Of a stretch of DNA of 64,000 nucleotides, positions 42,144-52,778 are shown in pieces. The stretch is from an uncultured SAR86 cluster bacterium (lineage in GTDB: Bacteria; Pseudomonadota; Gammaproteobacteria; Magnimaribacterales; D2472): contig CACKPV010000001.1 in NCBI GenBank assembly GCA_902602185.1, positions 234,785 to 298,784 on the forward strand, given 5' to 3'. Made by a program: the position numbers and the translations under genes. Below the pieces are notes generated by a model. The model made no database searches. It had not been told where the DNA came from and saw only the letters and a program-made list of their open reading frames with translations. The stretch's first letter is position 1. Each line of letters starts with the position of its first letter.

Positions 42144-43452
42144 ATTCTTCTAAACTACCTCCAAGTTTTATCATATCTCTCATGAAATCTGGGTAAGATG
42201 TCTGGATATTATTGCAATCTTTAACCAGAATATCACCTGCTACTCTCTGCCCTAATACAAGAAAACTCATTGCAATTCTGTGATCTCCAAAAGAATCTAT
42301 AATTGTTAGTGATTCTAAATCAAAATTAGGATTTCCCTCAACATCTATGCTGTCATGTGAAGATGAAACCTGAACACCAAGAGCTTTAAGACCTGCTTCC
42401 ATGGCAGCTAGACGATCGGATTCTTTAACTCTCAATTCTTCAGCACCATTAATAGTTGTTTTACCTTTTGCAAAAATTGCCGCAATTAACAAAATCGGAA
42501 TCTCATCAATTATCACAGGAACATCTTCAGGTGAGATATTTATCGACTGAAGTTCTGAATATTGCACCTTTAGATCAGCAATCTTTTCTCCATTTACAGT
42601 AGACGAGTTGACCAGCTCAATTTTTGCACCCATATCTAATAAAATTTCAACTAATTTTGCTCGAGATGGATTTATACCAACGCCTTTGATGCATATATCA
42701 CTTTCAGGAGTAATTAAACCTGCAATAATAAAAAATGCTGCTGAAGAAAAATCACCCACAATTTCAATAAAATCGGTTTCAATCATTCTTTCAGGTACAT
42801 ATTTAATGTAATGACCATTTTCAGTTAGTTCAGAACAAATGTTTGCTCCAAAACTTTGCAACATCAATTCGGTATGATTTCTTGAAACTACTGGTTCCAC
42901 TAATTCTAATTCCATTTCACCAGCAACAGCTGCCAATAACAAACATGATTTTAATTGAGCGCTTGCAACAGGCATATGGTACCTGAATTTTTTTTGCAAT
43001 TTAGCACCTTTGAATTGAAGAGGAGGACGATTACTTTCTGCAAAGATATTGATGCCCATTTCAGATAATGGCTTTGTGATTCTTTTCATTGGTCTTTTTG
43101 AAAGAGAATCATCACCCGTCAGAGTTGCATGCAAACCAAGACCTCCTATTAGCCCAGATATTAACCTGATTCCAGTTCCTGAATTACCAAGATTTAACTC
43201 CATTTTAGGACTTTTAAGAAGAGAATCTTTGGCATGGATTGAAATAATTTCGTTTTCAATTGTTACTTGCAATCCCAACTCCCTCATTGCATTAAGTGTG
43301 GATAATGGATCAGCAGCAAATAGAAAATTTTTAACTTTGAGATCACCGTTTAACAACCCACTTAAAATTACAGCTCTTTGAGAAATGGATTTATCACCCG
43401 GGCAATTAATCTCACCATACAAAGTTTCAGTTTTTGATGAAATTATGTCCAA
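42133..43452 (-). CDS. aroA: 3-phosphoshikimate 1-carboxyvinyltransferase (EPSP synthase)
   Basis: A 439-residue enzyme of the shikimate pathway. The motif GDKSISQRAVILSGL is at the N-terminus, LNLGNSGTGIRLI near residue 88, and the second signature RVKESDRLAAMEAG near 343. Two similar domains fit the fold. The start is TTG, overlapping tyrA by 10 bases. In Pseudomonas tyrA and aroA are fused in this order; here they remain separate, overlapping genes. Confidence 0.96.
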   Translation of the reverse strand: MDIISSKTETLYGEINCPGDKSISQRAVILSGLLNGDLKVKNFLFAADPLSTLNAMRELGLQVTIENEIISIHAKDSLLKSPKMELNLGNSGTGIRLISGLIGGLGLHATLTGDDSLSKRPMKRITKPLSEMGINIFAESNRPPLQFKGAKLQKKFRYHMPVASAQLKSCLLLAAVAGEMELELVEPVVSRNHTELMLQSFGANICSELTENGHYIKYVPERMIETDFIEIVGDFSSAAFFIIAGLITPESDICIKGVGINPSRAKLVEILLDMGAKIELVNSSTVNGEKIADLKVQYSELQSINISPEDVPVIIDEIPILLIAAIFAKGKTTINGAEELRVKESDRLAAMEAGLKALGVQVSSSHDSIDVEGNPNFDLESLTIIDSFGDHRIAMSFLVLGQRVAGDILVKDCNNIQTSYPDFMRDMIKLGGSLEEYAK

Positions 43453-44315
43453 TTACTATCAACAAAGTCTTTTACATTTTCTAAGATTTCCAAGACCTCT
43501 TCCTTTTCAATATTTGTTAATAATTTTTTAAAATTTCCAAGTTCAGATTCAAAAAGTTCAATCCCTTTCTTTAATTCTTTTTTGTTTGAAATAATAATAT
43601 CTGTCCATACTTGTGAATCAGATGAAGCTAACCTCAAAAATTCTTTTAATCCACCTCCAGAAAAGTCTTTTAAACTTTTTGTAAGATTTTTTGTGCCCTC
43701 ATCGGAAGATTTCTCAAATAAAACCTTAATCATTATAAATGCTAAGACATGTGGAAGATGGCTTGTTAACATGAGGACTTGTTCGTGTTGCTGCATTGTC
43801 AATTCTTTGGGGATACTATTTAATTCTTTCCAAAAATTAATCACTTCTCTTTGATTTTTTCTTGAATCCTCATATCCGGCAATAGCAATTATTTTTTCCT
43901 CAAATATATTGCTTTTTGAATTTTCAAATCCTGATTTTTCTGATCCTGCTATTGGATGTGAAAATACCAGACTTTGTTTAAATGGATCGTTCTCAGAACT
44001 AGACTCCACAAATCGACATACTGCATCAAATGAGCTAGAAGTCACAGCAACTATTGACTGAGTTCTTGAAACTAAATCTGCATATTCAAAGAATGCACTA
44101 ATTGGAGTTGAGATAATTATTAGATGAAAATCTTTTGAATGAATAAAACTTTTTTTAGTAGACCCTTCAACAATGACATTAGATGATTTAGCAACATCAA
44201 TAGAGTCTTGATTTTGATCAATAGCAAAAACTTCATAATCAAGTTTTTTTGATTTGATTGTCCTTGCTATAGAACCACCAATCAGACCTAATCCAATTAT
44301 TAGTATTTTATTCAT
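43443..44315 (-). CDS. tyrA: Prephenate dehydrogenase
   Basis: A 290-residue NAD-dependent enzyme leading to tyrosine. The Rossmann motif IIGLGLIGGSIART is at residues 5-18. VFSHPIAGSEKSGFENS carries the catalytic His region, and MLTSHLPHVLAFIM follows. It has no chorismate mutase or ACT domain. It overlaps pheA by 4 bases and aroA by 10. No hisC-like aminotransferase gene separates it from pheA, unlike in Pseudomonas. Confidence 0.95.
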   Translation of the reverse strand: MNKILIIGLGLIGGSIARTIKSKKLDYEVFAIDQNQDSIDVAKSSNVIVEGSTKKSFIHSKDFHLIIISTPISAFFEYADLVSRTQSIVAVTSSSFDAVCRFVESSSENDPFKQSLVFSHPIAGSEKSGFENSKSNIFEEKIIAIAGYEDSRKNQREVINFWKELNSIPKELTMQQHEQVLMLTSHLPHVLAFIMIKVLFEKSSDEGTKNLTKSLKDFSGGGLKEFLRLASSDSQVWTDIIISNKKELKKGIELFESELGNFKKLLTNIEKEEVLEILENVKDFVDSNWT

Positions 44316-45403
44316 AATGCCTGTGGATAAGAACCAAGAATTTTAACAAATGCTCCTTGAGCTTTTATTTTTTTTATTACATCTGTCATATTCTCATCCT
44401 GATGATGACCATCTGTATCAATAAAAAAATCGTGAGATCCATGTAGTTTTCTTGAGGGGCGAGTTTCAATTCTATGAAGATTAATATTTTTATTTTTGAA
44501 GGGTTCCAGAATGCTGTAAAGTGCTCCAGGAATATTTTCAGTGCGCACTAAAAAACTTGTTTTATCAGAATCTGTTTTTTTTGGATCATATCTCCCAATA
44601 ATTAAAAATCTAGTTTTATTATCCTGAAAGTCTTGTATTGATGAAGCAACAGTAGATAACTTGTTTTCAAGGATTGCTTGTTTGCTCGCAATACACATGA
44701 TCTTTGAATTATTTTTGCATAATGAGGCAGCTTCTGCAGAACTTGATACAGCAGTCTGTTTAATATTAGGGAATTTGTTGCTTAAAAATTTACTGCATTG
44801 ACCAAGTGCTTGGGGATGAGAAACAATCTCTGAAACTTCTTCGGGGGTTGCATCTTTCTGTATAGCAAGATTATGAATGATATCTACATATAACTCTCCA
44901 CAAATGCTGATATCACAATCTGCAAGACAATTTAAAGTAGTATTAATAACTCCCTCTGTTGAGTTTTCAAAAGGCACTATTCCAAAGTTTGAATCATCAC
45001 CTTCGACAGATGTAAAAATATCTTCAATAGAGATTTGGGGCTTTCTGGATACAGAATTACCAAAGTGTTCCAATGTTGCAGCATCTGAATATGTACCTTT
45101 TGGACCAAGAAAAGCAACATTAATCTTTTCCTCAGTAGCAAGGCAAGCAGAAATGATCTCCTTAAAAATAAATTTAATTTGATTGTCTTCAAGGATTTTG
45201 CTGCTTGATGAGACTAAATTACGGATAACATCAGCTTCCCTCTCAGGTCGATATAGGGTTGAACTATCTTTAGAAAATGATCTTTTAAGGGTGCCGATTT
45301 TAGCAGCCTCTGATGCCCTAGACTCAATTAAACTAAGAATCTTAAGATCAATTTCATCGATCGTAACTCTTATTTGATTTATTTTGTCTTCTTCTGAAGT
45401 CAT
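44312..45403 (-). CDS. pheA: Chorismate mutase / prephenate dehydratase (P-protein)
   Basis: About 363 residues from the ATG at 45403, one base after the serC stop; a longer frame from 45442 would overlap serC and adds nothing like the family. The AroQ chorismate mutase domain (about 1-90) contains RVTIDEIDLKILSLIESRA and YRPEREADVI. The dehydratase domain begins with VAFLGPKGTYSDAA and includes GIVPFENSTEGVI and TRFLIIGR. A C-terminal ACT domain (PGALYSILEPF, ETRPSRKLHGSHDF) should give phenylalanine feedback inhibition. Confidence 0.96.
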   Translation of the reverse strand: MTSEEDKINQIRVTIDEIDLKILSLIESRASEAAKIGTLKRSFSKDSSTLYRPEREADVIRNLVSSSSKILEDNQIKFIFKEIISACLATEEKINVAFLGPKGTYSDAATLEHFGNSVSRKPQISIEDIFTSVEGDDSNFGIVPFENSTEGVINTTLNCLADCDISICGELYVDIIHNLAIQKDATPEEVSEIVSHPQALGQCSKFLSNKFPNIKQTAVSSSAEAASLCKNNSKIMCIASKQAILENKLSTVASSIQDFQDNKTRFLIIGRYDPKKTDSDKTSFLVRTENIPGALYSILEPFKNKNINLHRIETRPSRKLHGSHDFFIDTDGHHQDENMTDVIKKIKAQGAFVKILGSYPQAL

Positions 45404-45404
45404 G

Positions 45405-46508
45405 CTATAAATTATTTTTTTCAAAATCATCCATGAAGTCAATCAAATCATTAACTGCTTCGATGGGAGTAGCATTATATATACTTGCTCGCATTCCTCC
45501 TACTGATCTATGCCCCTTTAAATTTAATAACCCTGCTTTATTTGCATTCTCTAAAAACAATCCATCAAATGCAGGATCTTTAAGAAGAAATGGAATATTC
45601 ATAATAGATCGGAAATTTGACTCAACTAAATTTGAATACATTGATGACTGATCAATAAATTGATATAGAGTTTTTGCCTTTTCTTCATTAATTTTTTGCA
45701 TTGCTGTCAGCCCTCCTTTTTCTTTGAGCCACTTAAAGACTTTGCCTGATAAATACCAGGCAAACGTTGGAGGTGTATTAAGCATAGAGTTTGCGTTTGC
45801 ATGTTTTTCATAATTAAAAATATCTGGCAAATTACTATTTATCTTAGAAAATAAGCTTTTTTCTATAATAATTATTGTTAAGCCAGCTGGTCCAATGTTT
45901 TTTTGAGCTCCAGCATAAATTAAATCAAAATCAGCAACTTCAAACGGCTCACATAAGATACTTGAAGACATATCACACAGAAGGGGGATCGTTCTCATAT
46001 TGAGTTTATGTGTGTAATCCTTGTGAAAGTTTCTTAATGAGAAACCCTGAATAGTTTCATTGGCACAATAATGGGAATAGTCAGCATCAAGATTAAACTC
46101 ACTCCATTCAGAAAAATTTTCTGGAATTGAAGTGAACTTATTATCTTCGTTGGAGATAGGAATTGTTATTTCAAGATATTTAGATGCTGTAGCAATAGCT
46201 TTTTTTGACCATGTACCAGTCATAAGATAATTTGCCTTACCATTTTTAACAAAATTCAAAGGTATCATCGCAAATTGTTGTGTTGCCCCACCTTGCAGAA
46301 ATAACACATCATAATTCTCAGGAATATTTAGGAGTTCAATAAAATCTTTTTTTGATTCAGATGCAACCTCTTGAAAAAAATCTGAGCGATGACTAACCTC
46401 CATTACTGAGGATTTTGCATCATTCCATTCCAATAATTCTTCTTGAACTTCTTTTAATACTTCCTCAGGAATTGCTGCGGGACCAGCACAAAAGTTCCAC
46501 GCTCTCAT
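45405..46508 (-). CDS. serC: Phosphoserine aminotransferase
   Basis: A 367-residue PLP enzyme of serine and pyridoxal phosphate synthesis. [15 protein letters not shown] opens the protein. [21 protein letters not shown] and the PLP-lysine region [16 protein letters not shown] follow, then [15 protein letters not shown] near the C-terminus. It overlaps gyrA by 4 bases; gyrA-serC-pheA is the standard gammaproteobacterial order. Confidence 0.97.
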   Translation of the reverse strand: MRAWNFCAGPAAIPEEVLKEVQEELLEWNDAKSSVMEVSHRSDFFQEVASESKKDFIELLNIPENYDVLFLQGGATQQFAMIPLNFVKNGKANYLMTGTWSKKAIATASKYLEITIPISNEDNKFTSIPENFSEWSEFNLDADYSHYCANETIQGFSLRNFHKDYTHKLNMRTIPLLCDMSSSILCEPFEVADFDLIYAGAQKNIGPAGLTIIIIEKSLFSKINSNLPDIFNYEKHANANSMLNTPPTFAWYLSGKVFKWLKEKGGLTAMQKINEEKAKTLYQFIDQSSMYSNLVESNFRSIMNIPFLLKDPAFDGLFLENANKAGLLNLKGHRSVGGMRASIYNATPIEAVNDLIDFMDDFEKNNL

Positions 46509-49045
46509 TGATCTTCAGCATCATCTTCATCGATGCGAACACACTCCATAATTTTTTCACCTTCTTTAGGAGTAATGATTTTAACCCCTTGTGTATTTCG
46601 GGTAAGTGTTGGAATTTGGTTACAAGAAGTCCTTATCATCGTACCCTTGTCACTAATGAGCATAATACTGCTGGTATCATTAACAAGAGTTGCAGATACC
46701 ATATCGCCATTTCTCTCACTAGTTTTAATTGCTATTACACCTTTACCTCCTCTATTTTGGGCACGAAAATCGTCAATAGAGGATTTTTTTCCAAAACCAT
46801 TCTCAGAAACACATAAGATTTCTTTGGTATGGTCAGCTACCATAAGTGAAATTATCTTTTGACCTTTTTTGATTTTCATTCCTCTCACACCTCTTGCCAC
46901 CCGACCCATTGATCGAACTTTTTTCTCCTGAAATCTGATTAATTTTCCTGCGGAGGAAGCAAGCAAAATTTCATCTTTTCCATCAGTAATAGCTGTTCCT
47001 ATGAGTTTATCGTCAGCATCTAATTTAATTGCCTTTATCCCTGATTTATATTTTTTTGCAAATAAACTAAGTTGAGTTTTTTTGGTAACCCCTTTTTTTG
47101 TTGCCATGAAAATATATTTTTTATCTGAAAATTCATCGACTGGCAGAATATCACTTACCGTTTCCTCATCATCAAGATTTAACATATTTACAAGTGGTCT
47201 TCCTTTTGAGGTTCGACTTGCAACTGGTATCTCGTAAACTTTTAACCAAAATACTTTCCCCTTTGTAGTAAAGCACAGCATTTGTGCATGACTACTCAAG
47301 ACATATAAGTTTTGAATTAAGTCCTCTTCTTTGACAGCAGCAGCAGCCTTACCTTGACCACCTCTGCGCTGCTCACGATATTCATCAAGAGGCTGAGTTT
47401 TTGCATATCCTGATCTTGAAATTGTAAGCACTCTTGTTTCTTCAGGTATTAAGTCTTCGTTTGATATATCTTGCCGTGTATCATTTATGTCAGTTCTTCG
47501 ATCATCACCAAAATTATTTTTAACCTCATTTAGCTCTGAAGCTATTAACTCATTCAAAACATCTTTTTTATCTAAAATTTCTTGCAATGATAAAATCTTG
47601 TCAATTAAATCATTAAACTCATTGGACAAATTTTCTTGCTCCAGGCCTGTTAATCTGCCAAGACGTAATTCTAAAATGGCTTTTGCCTGCAGTTTTGATA
47701 ATTTATAAGATTTACCAGTAAGCCCAACATCTTTTGAAAGTCCATTTGGTCGACATGAATCTTTTCCAACTTTTTTTAAAATTGCCTCAATTGGCCCTGC
47801 TTTCCATTTTTTCTTTATTAGTTCTTCTGCGGCAACCTTTGGATCTTTTGACTGTTTAATAATTTTAATAATTGCATCAATGTTTGCTATTGCAACCATC
47901 AATCCTTCAACTATGTGGCCTCGCTCTTTAGCTTTTTTTAATTCAAACTTTGTTCTCTTGGTTACAACATCTTTTCGGTGCTTGATGAACTCTGAGAGGA
48001 TTTCTTTTAAATTTAATACTTTTGGTTGGCCGTTGACCAATACAGTGAAGTTGATCCCAAATGATTGCTCTAATTGTGTTTGCGAAAATAAATTATTTTC
48101 TAAAACCTCAACAGATTCACCTTTTTTGACATCAATAACAATACGCATTCCATCTTTATCACTTTCATCTCTGATCTCACTGATACCATCAATCTTTTTT
48201 TCTTTAACCAATTCAGCTATTTTCTCTAAGGTCCTTGCTTTGTTTACCATGTAAGGAATTTCGAAAAAAACTAGAGATTTTTTACCACTTTGAGATTCCT
48301 CAATTTTTGATTTGGAACGAATATATATTATTCCTCGTCCAGTCTTGTACGCCTCATATATACCCATTTTTCCATCAATAATTCCTCCCTTTGGGAAGTC
48401 TGGACCTTTTATATGTTCGATCAATGAATCAATTGTTAGTTTTGGGTTTTTAAGTAATGCCAAAGACCCATTAATAACTTCAGTCAAGTTATGCGGCGGT
48501 ATATTTGTTGCCATACCAACAGCAATACCGGAAGAACCATTTACCAATAAATTTGGTATTTTGGTTGGCATAACATCAGGAATCATTTCACTTCCATCAT
48601 AGTTTTCAGAAAATGAAACTGTCTCTTTTTCTAAATCTGATAATATTTCATCAGCAATTTTCTGCATCCGAACCTCTGTATATCTCATTGCAGCAGGAGG
48701 ATCACCATCAATGGAACCAAAATTTCCCTGACCCTCAATCAAGGTATATCGCATTGAGAAATCTTGTGCCATCCTAACCATGGCATCGTATACAGCAGAA
48801 TCTCCATGGGGGTGATATTTACCAATAACATCACCTACCACTCTCGCAGATTTTTTATATGGTTTGTTATAGAAATTACGAAGATCATGCATTGCAAACA
48901 AAATACGACGATGGACAGGCTTTAAACCATCTCTGACATCTGGCAGAGCTCTTCCATGAATAACACTCATGGCGTAACTCAAATAAGATTGCTTTAATTC
49001 ATCCTCAATATTTATAGGAAGAATTTCTTTGGCAAATTCAGACAT
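46505..49045 (-). CDS. gyrA: DNA gyrase subunit A
   Basis: An 846-residue type II topoisomerase subunit. The quinolone-resistance region [19 protein letters not shown] contains S83 and D87 in the same numbering as E. coli, both wild-type-like. The catalytic Tyr is Y122 in AAMRYTE. The GyrA box QRRGGQGK opens the C-terminal beta-pinwheel (about from residue 545). The protein ends in an acidic tail. It begins 68 bases from the preceding gene, the only gap likely to hold a promoter for the long gyrA-to-tRNA-Cys series. Confidence 0.98.
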   Translation of the reverse strand: MSEFAKEILPINIEDELKQSYLSYAMSVIHGRALPDVRDGLKPVHRRILFAMHDLRNFYNKPYKKSARVVGDVIGKYHPHGDSAVYDAMVRMAQDFSMRYTLIEGQGNFGSIDGDPPAAMRYTEVRMQKIADEILSDLEKETVSFSENYDGSEMIPDVMPTKIPNLLVNGSSGIAVGMATNIPPHNLTEVINGSLALLKNPKLTIDSLIEHIKGPDFPKGGIIDGKMGIYEAYKTGRGIIYIRSKSKIEESQSGKKSLVFFEIPYMVNKARTLEKIAELVKEKKIDGISEIRDESDKDGMRIVIDVKKGESVEVLENNLFSQTQLEQSFGINFTVLVNGQPKVLNLKEILSEFIKHRKDVVTKRTKFELKKAKERGHIVEGLMVAIANIDAIIKIIKQSKDPKVAAEELIKKKWKAGPIEAILKKVGKDSCRPNGLSKDVGLTGKSYKLSKLQAKAILELRLGRLTGLEQENLSNEFNDLIDKILSLQEILDKKDVLNELIASELNEVKNNFGDDRRTDINDTRQDISNEDLIPEETRVLTISRSGYAKTQPLDEYREQRRGGQGKAAAAVKEEDLIQNLYVLSSHAQMLCFTTKGKVFWLKVYEIPVASRTSKGRPLVNMLNLDDEETVSDILPVDEFSDKKYIFMATKKGVTKKTQLSLFAKKYKSGIKAIKLDADDKLIGTAITDGKDEILLASSAGKLIRFQEKKVRSMGRVARGVRGMKIKKGQKIISLMVADHTKEILCVSENGFGKKSSIDDFRAQNRGGKGVIAIKTSERNGDMVSATLVNDTSSIMLISDKGTMIRTSCNQIPTLTRNTQGVKIITPKEGEKIMECVRIDEDDAEDQ

Positions 49046-49113
49046 TTAAGGGTAATTTCTCACAAAAAACTTAAGTAATATTTTACCACGAATGAGGTCG
49101 AAAAATGTTGATT

Positions 49114-49887
49114 TTATTGAGGTTTATAGTATTCGACTCTTTCTATGTCATCTTCAATACACTGCTCACCATACTGAATCTCAATCAAATGACATGGCTC
49201 TTCAAAAGGGTTGGTTATTTGATGCCATTTACCAACGGGAACATGATAATCATGAAACTTATCTAACCTAATTTTTTGACGATTCTCAGGCGCATCATTG
49301 CTAAAATTTACTTCACAGGAGCCCTTGCTCACTAACCAGATTTCATTTCTTTTAAAGTGCTTCTGAAAACTCATACCCTCACCTGGATCAACAATCAACT
49401 CTTTAACTTTTACATCAACATCCTCAAATAAGTTATAAAAAGTTCCCCATAATCTTTGCTCTTTATAATATTGCCAGTTTTTAAGTATCCAAGATGAAGA
49501 ATTTTTTTTATCATCTCCACCAACTCCAAATAAAAAATTAATATTCTCGACTTCCATTTCTGGAATATTTCCCTCATTCCTATCTCCTCCATTAGCAAAG
49601 TAAATTTCATCTCCAGCATAGGAATCTCTTACAGATATCAGAGCATTGATGCAACTTCCTAGATTGTCATCTTCGAAACCTATTACTTCATCGACACTTC
49701 TCAAGGCTTCTAAAATTAATTTTCTTTCCATGAACGGCATAAATGCCTTACCCTTCTTTTCCTCTAACCATTCATCACTATTAAGCGCAACGATAAGTCT
49801 GTCCCCATAAGATCTTGCATCCTCAAAATAAGCAAGATGCCCAGAGTGTAATGGGTCAAATCCACCACTAACAACTACAATTTTCAA
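49114..49887 (-). CDS. Nucleotidyltransferase fused to a C-terminal cupin domain
   Basis: A 257-residue fusion. Residues 1-140 form a cytidylyltransferase-like domain resembling the C-terminal half of HldE: VVSGGFDPLHSGHLAYF with HSGH at 14-17, then DRLIVALNSDEWLEEKKG. Residues about 155-257 form a cupin like the C-terminus of type II mannose-6-phosphate isomerases: PGEGMSFQKHFKRNEIWLV, VPVGKWHQITNP and LIEIQYG. The sequence suggests activation of a sugar phosphate plus isomerase or binding activity. The start is TTG, 6 bases after pntB. A link to the sugar operon at 1-3.5 kb is possible but not shown. Confidence 0.85.
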   Translation of the reverse strand: MKIVVVSGGFDPLHSGHLAYFEDARSYGDRLIVALNSDEWLEEKKGKAFMPFMERKLILEALRSVDEVIGFEDDNLGSCINALISVRDSYAGDEIYFANGGDRNEGNIPEMEVENINFLFGVGGDDKKNSSSWILKNWQYYKEQRLWGTFYNLFEDVDVKVKELIVDPGEGMSFQKHFKRNEIWLVSKGSCEVNFSNDAPENRQKIRLDKFHDYHVPVGKWHQITNPFEEPCHLIEIQYGEQCIEDDIERVEYYKPQ

Positions 49888-49893
49888 TCTCTT

Positions 49894-51279
49894 TTATAAC
49901 TCCTTGAATTCAGAAACTAGATTACTAATTGAGTCTTTGGCATCACCAAAAAGCATTCGAGTATTCTCCTTGAAAAATAATGGGTTTTGAACACCTGCAA
50001 ACCCAGAGGACATTGATCTTTTAAGAACAAAAACCGTTTTTGCTTTATGTACTTCAATAATTGGCATACCATAAATTGGACTACCTGGTTCTTCAGTTGC
50101 AGAAGGATTTACAACATCATTAGCACCAATAACAATGGCAACATCAAAAACCTCCATTGTTGGATTTACATCATCAGGTTCCACAAGTAAGTCGTAAGAA
50201 ACATTTGCCTCTGCGAGCAAAACATTCATGTGTCCTGGCATCCTTCCGGCAACTGGATGAATCCCATACTTTACTTCAGCACCATTTTCTTCAAGAAGTT
50301 CTCCTAATTCCCTTACTACATGTTGTGCCTGAGCAACTGCCATACCATAACCTGGAACAATTAGTACTGATGAAGAATTTTCTAAAATCAAATAGGCATC
50401 CTCAGCATTAATTGGCTTAACTTCTCCCTCATCTTTACTGGAAGATGAGTTACTTGAAGCATAGCCAACAAATAGAATATTGCCTATGGTTCGATTCATA
50501 GCTTTTGCCATGATGATTGTTAAAATCAAGCCACTTGCACCTACCAGAGATCCAGCAACAATTAAAACATTGTTCACTAGAAGCAATCCTGCAAATGCTG
50601 CTGCAATTCCTGAAAATGAGTTCAAAAGTGAAATCACTACTGGCATATCTCCTCCTCCAATTGGAAGCACAAAACCAATACCACCAAGAATAACAATTGC
50701 TAAAAACATATAAAATATCAATTGATACGTCTCGATGTAAATCGATAAAGTAATCAAGGTCACAGGAACTGCAATAAGAGAAAGATAAAATAAAGAGACA
50801 AAAATATTAGCAAGGACATCACCTTTGTTTACATTGATGCGACCTGAAAGTTTTCCAAAAGCAACCAAGCTTCCCGAAAAAGTAACACCGCCTATATAGA
50901 TTGTTATCACAACCAGCACAAATTGCAGAATAGCAATGTCATTGACTAGATTATTCATCTGTGACCAAGCAATAAGAAAAGTAGCAAGTCCACCAAATCC
51001 GTTAAAGAGAGCAACCATCTCGGGGATTGAAGTCATTTTCACTTTAACAGAAATTATTGCACCGATTATTCCACCTAAAAGAATAGCAACAAGGGCTATC
51101 AACGGATTGACTATGTTTATAGCTGTTGCTGAAATGGCCAAAAGCATTCCTGTTGCTGAAATAAAATTTCCTTTTTGAGCTGTTGATTCTTTCCCTAACA
51201 TCTTAATACCTGTTATAAATAACATTGCAGAGAACATGTAAATAATATTTTGTATGTTTGTGAAATCGAAATTTTCCAT
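49894..51279 (-). CDS. pntB: NAD(P) transhydrogenase subunit beta
   Basis: A 461-residue inner-membrane protein with about eight helices (to about residue 270), followed by the NADP-binding domain III with VLIVPGYGMAVAQAQH, GIHPVAGRMPGHMNVLLAEA, PDDVNPTM and GANDVVNP. It couples proton entry to reduction of NADP by NADH. It is the last of three pnt genes, 1 base after pntAB. Confidence 0.97.
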   Translation of the reverse strand: MENFDFTNIQNIIYMFSAMLFITGIKMLGKESTAQKGNFISATGMLLAISATAINIVNPLIALVAILLGGIIGAIISVKVKMTSIPEMVALFNGFGGLATFLIAWSQMNNLVNDIAILQFVLVVITIYIGGVTFSGSLVAFGKLSGRINVNKGDVLANIFVSLFYLSLIAVPVTLITLSIYIETYQLIFYMFLAIVILGGIGFVLPIGGGDMPVVISLLNSFSGIAAAFAGLLLVNNVLIVAGSLVGASGLILTIIMAKAMNRTIGNILFVGYASSNSSSSKDEGEVKPINAEDAYLILENSSSVLIVPGYGMAVAQAQHVVRELGELLEENGAEVKYGIHPVAGRMPGHMNVLLAEANVSYDLLVEPDDVNPTMEVFDVAIVIGANDVVNPSATEEPGSPIYGMPIIEVHKAKTVFVLKRSMSSGFAGVQNPLFFKENTRMLFGDAKDSISNLVSEFKEL

Positions 51280-51280
51280 A

Positions 51281-51553
51281 TTATTTTTTCTTAAACATTT
51301 TCAGCATTCTATTAGTAACAAGATAACCACCAAAAACATTGATAGTTGCAAAAAAGATGGCTAAAAAAGCAAGGATAACTTGAAGATGAGTATCCATTGA
51401 TAGTGTAAGAGCTCCAACCAGTGCAATACCCGAAATTGCATTTGCTCCTGACATTAGAGGTGTATGCAATGTGCTGGGAACCTTTGAAATTAACTCTAAC
51501 CCCAAATAAATCGATAAAATTAAAACAAACCCTAATAAAACATATACTTCCAT
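51281..51553 (-). CDS. pntAB: NAD(P) transhydrogenase subunit alpha, part 2 (membrane domain)
   Basis: A 90-residue membrane protein with three helices, carrying KVPSTLHTPLMSGANAISGI, the diagnostic segment of transhydrogenase domain II. In E. coli it is the C-terminal part of PntA; here alpha is split, as in many alphaproteobacteria and some other lineages. It is packed directly between pntAA and pntB. Confidence 0.96.
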   Translation of the reverse strand: MEVYVLLGFVLILSIYLGLELISKVPSTLHTPLMSGANAISGIALVGALTLSMDTHLQVILAFLAIFFATINVFGGYLVTNRMLKMFKKK

Positions 51554-52687
51554 TTATCTTTCCTTAAATCTTTCATTGAGAATTTTTCCATCAAAAACCA
51601 AGACACTACTTGAAATAATCTCATCTCCAAAATCAAATTCAATTTCTTTTTTTTCTGAATTGTAAAATTCTAGAATCCAATTATTAAAATTATTAGATAA
51701 AGCTATCGAGGCATGAGCTGCAACCTTAGATGCCAGATTAGAAATACCAACTACTTTTACACCACTAATAATGTTAACTTGATCGGATTTTGAGCCAAAA
51801 ACATTTCCTCCCGACTCAACAGCCATGTCAAAAATGACACTTCCAGTTTTCATCTTTTGAATTGTATTTTCATCAATAATTTTTGGAGCTTGTCTGCCAA
51901 AAAGTTGGGCAGTCGTAATAACAATATCTGATCTTGCACAAACTTTTGATTGTAAATCTTTCTGTTTAGCAATTTGCTCATCTGTGAGCTCTTTGGCATA
52001 TCCTTGTTCAGTTTGACCCGTTTCTCCTAAATCAATTTTTACAAACTTTGCACCTAAAGACTTTACCTGTTCCTCCACAACTGCTCTTGTATCAAATGCT
52101 TCCACTCTCGCACCTAGTCTTTTAGCTGTTGCAATTGCTTGAAGACCAGCAACACCAACTCCGATAACAAAAACCCTTGCAGGTTTTAAAGTTCCTGCAG
52201 CTGTCATCATCATTGGCAACGCACTAGGAAGCATATTTGAGGCTTCTATCACTGCTGCATATCCGGCAAGATTTGCTTGTGAGCTCAAAACGTCCATCTT
52301 TTGTGCGCGTGTGATGCGAGGAATAAATTCCATTGAAACAAGATTCACATTTTTTTTGCAGGCTTGTAAGAATTGAGAGGTGTTATTGAAAGGATCAATC
52401 ATTCCTAAAATATTTTGACCTGGACTCAATTGATTAATCTCTTCTGTTTCAAGAGGTTCGAGGGTAAAAATGAAATCAGCATTCTTTAAACACTCCTCTC
52501 TTGTTGCTTTTTTAGCTCCTAGAGACACCAAATCACTATCACTCACAAAAACTCCATCTCCAATAGACGACTCAAAGATTACTTCAATACCATCTTTTAA
52601 AAGTGAATTTAAAGTCTCAGGATGGATTACTGACCTCCGATCAGAAGAGTTTTTTGGTTTAAGTGCAGATATAACTAAATTATTCAC
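51554..52687 (-). CDS. pntAA: NAD(P) transhydrogenase subunit alpha, part 1 (NAD-binding)
   Basis: A 377-residue soluble NAD(H)-binding subunit of the alanine dehydrogenase/PNT family. GAKKATREECLKNADFIFTL, PRITRAQKMDVLSSQANLAG and the NAD loop VFVIGVGVAGLQAIATAKRL are present, followed by GARVEAFDTR. The start is GTG. The 91-base gap to the divergent ubiG gene must hold promoters for both; a TATAAT there overlaps the ubiG ATG and is not usable. Confidence 0.96.
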   Translation of the reverse strand: MNNLVISALKPKNSSDRRSVIHPETLNSLLKDGIEVIFESSIGDGVFVSDSDLVSLGAKKATREECLKNADFIFTLEPLETEEINQLSPGQNILGMIDPFNNTSQFLQACKKNVNLVSMEFIPRITRAQKMDVLSSQANLAGYAAVIEASNMLPSALPMMMTAAGTLKPARVFVIGVGVAGLQAIATAKRLGARVEAFDTRAVVEEQVKSLGAKFVKIDLGETGQTEQGYAKELTDEQIAKQKDLQSKVCARSDIVITTAQLFGRQAPKIIDENTIQKMKTGSVIFDMAVESGGNVFGSKSDQVNIISGVKVVGISNLASKVAAHASIALSNNFNNWILEFYNSEKKEIEFDFGDEIISSSVLVFDGKILNERFKER

Positions 52688-52778
52688 GATAAATTTTTTA
52701 TTTTTGATATTATCTATGATTAAGATACTCGATTCTCAAGATTATTACCAATCTTAGATCGTTACAAAATTACTTATA

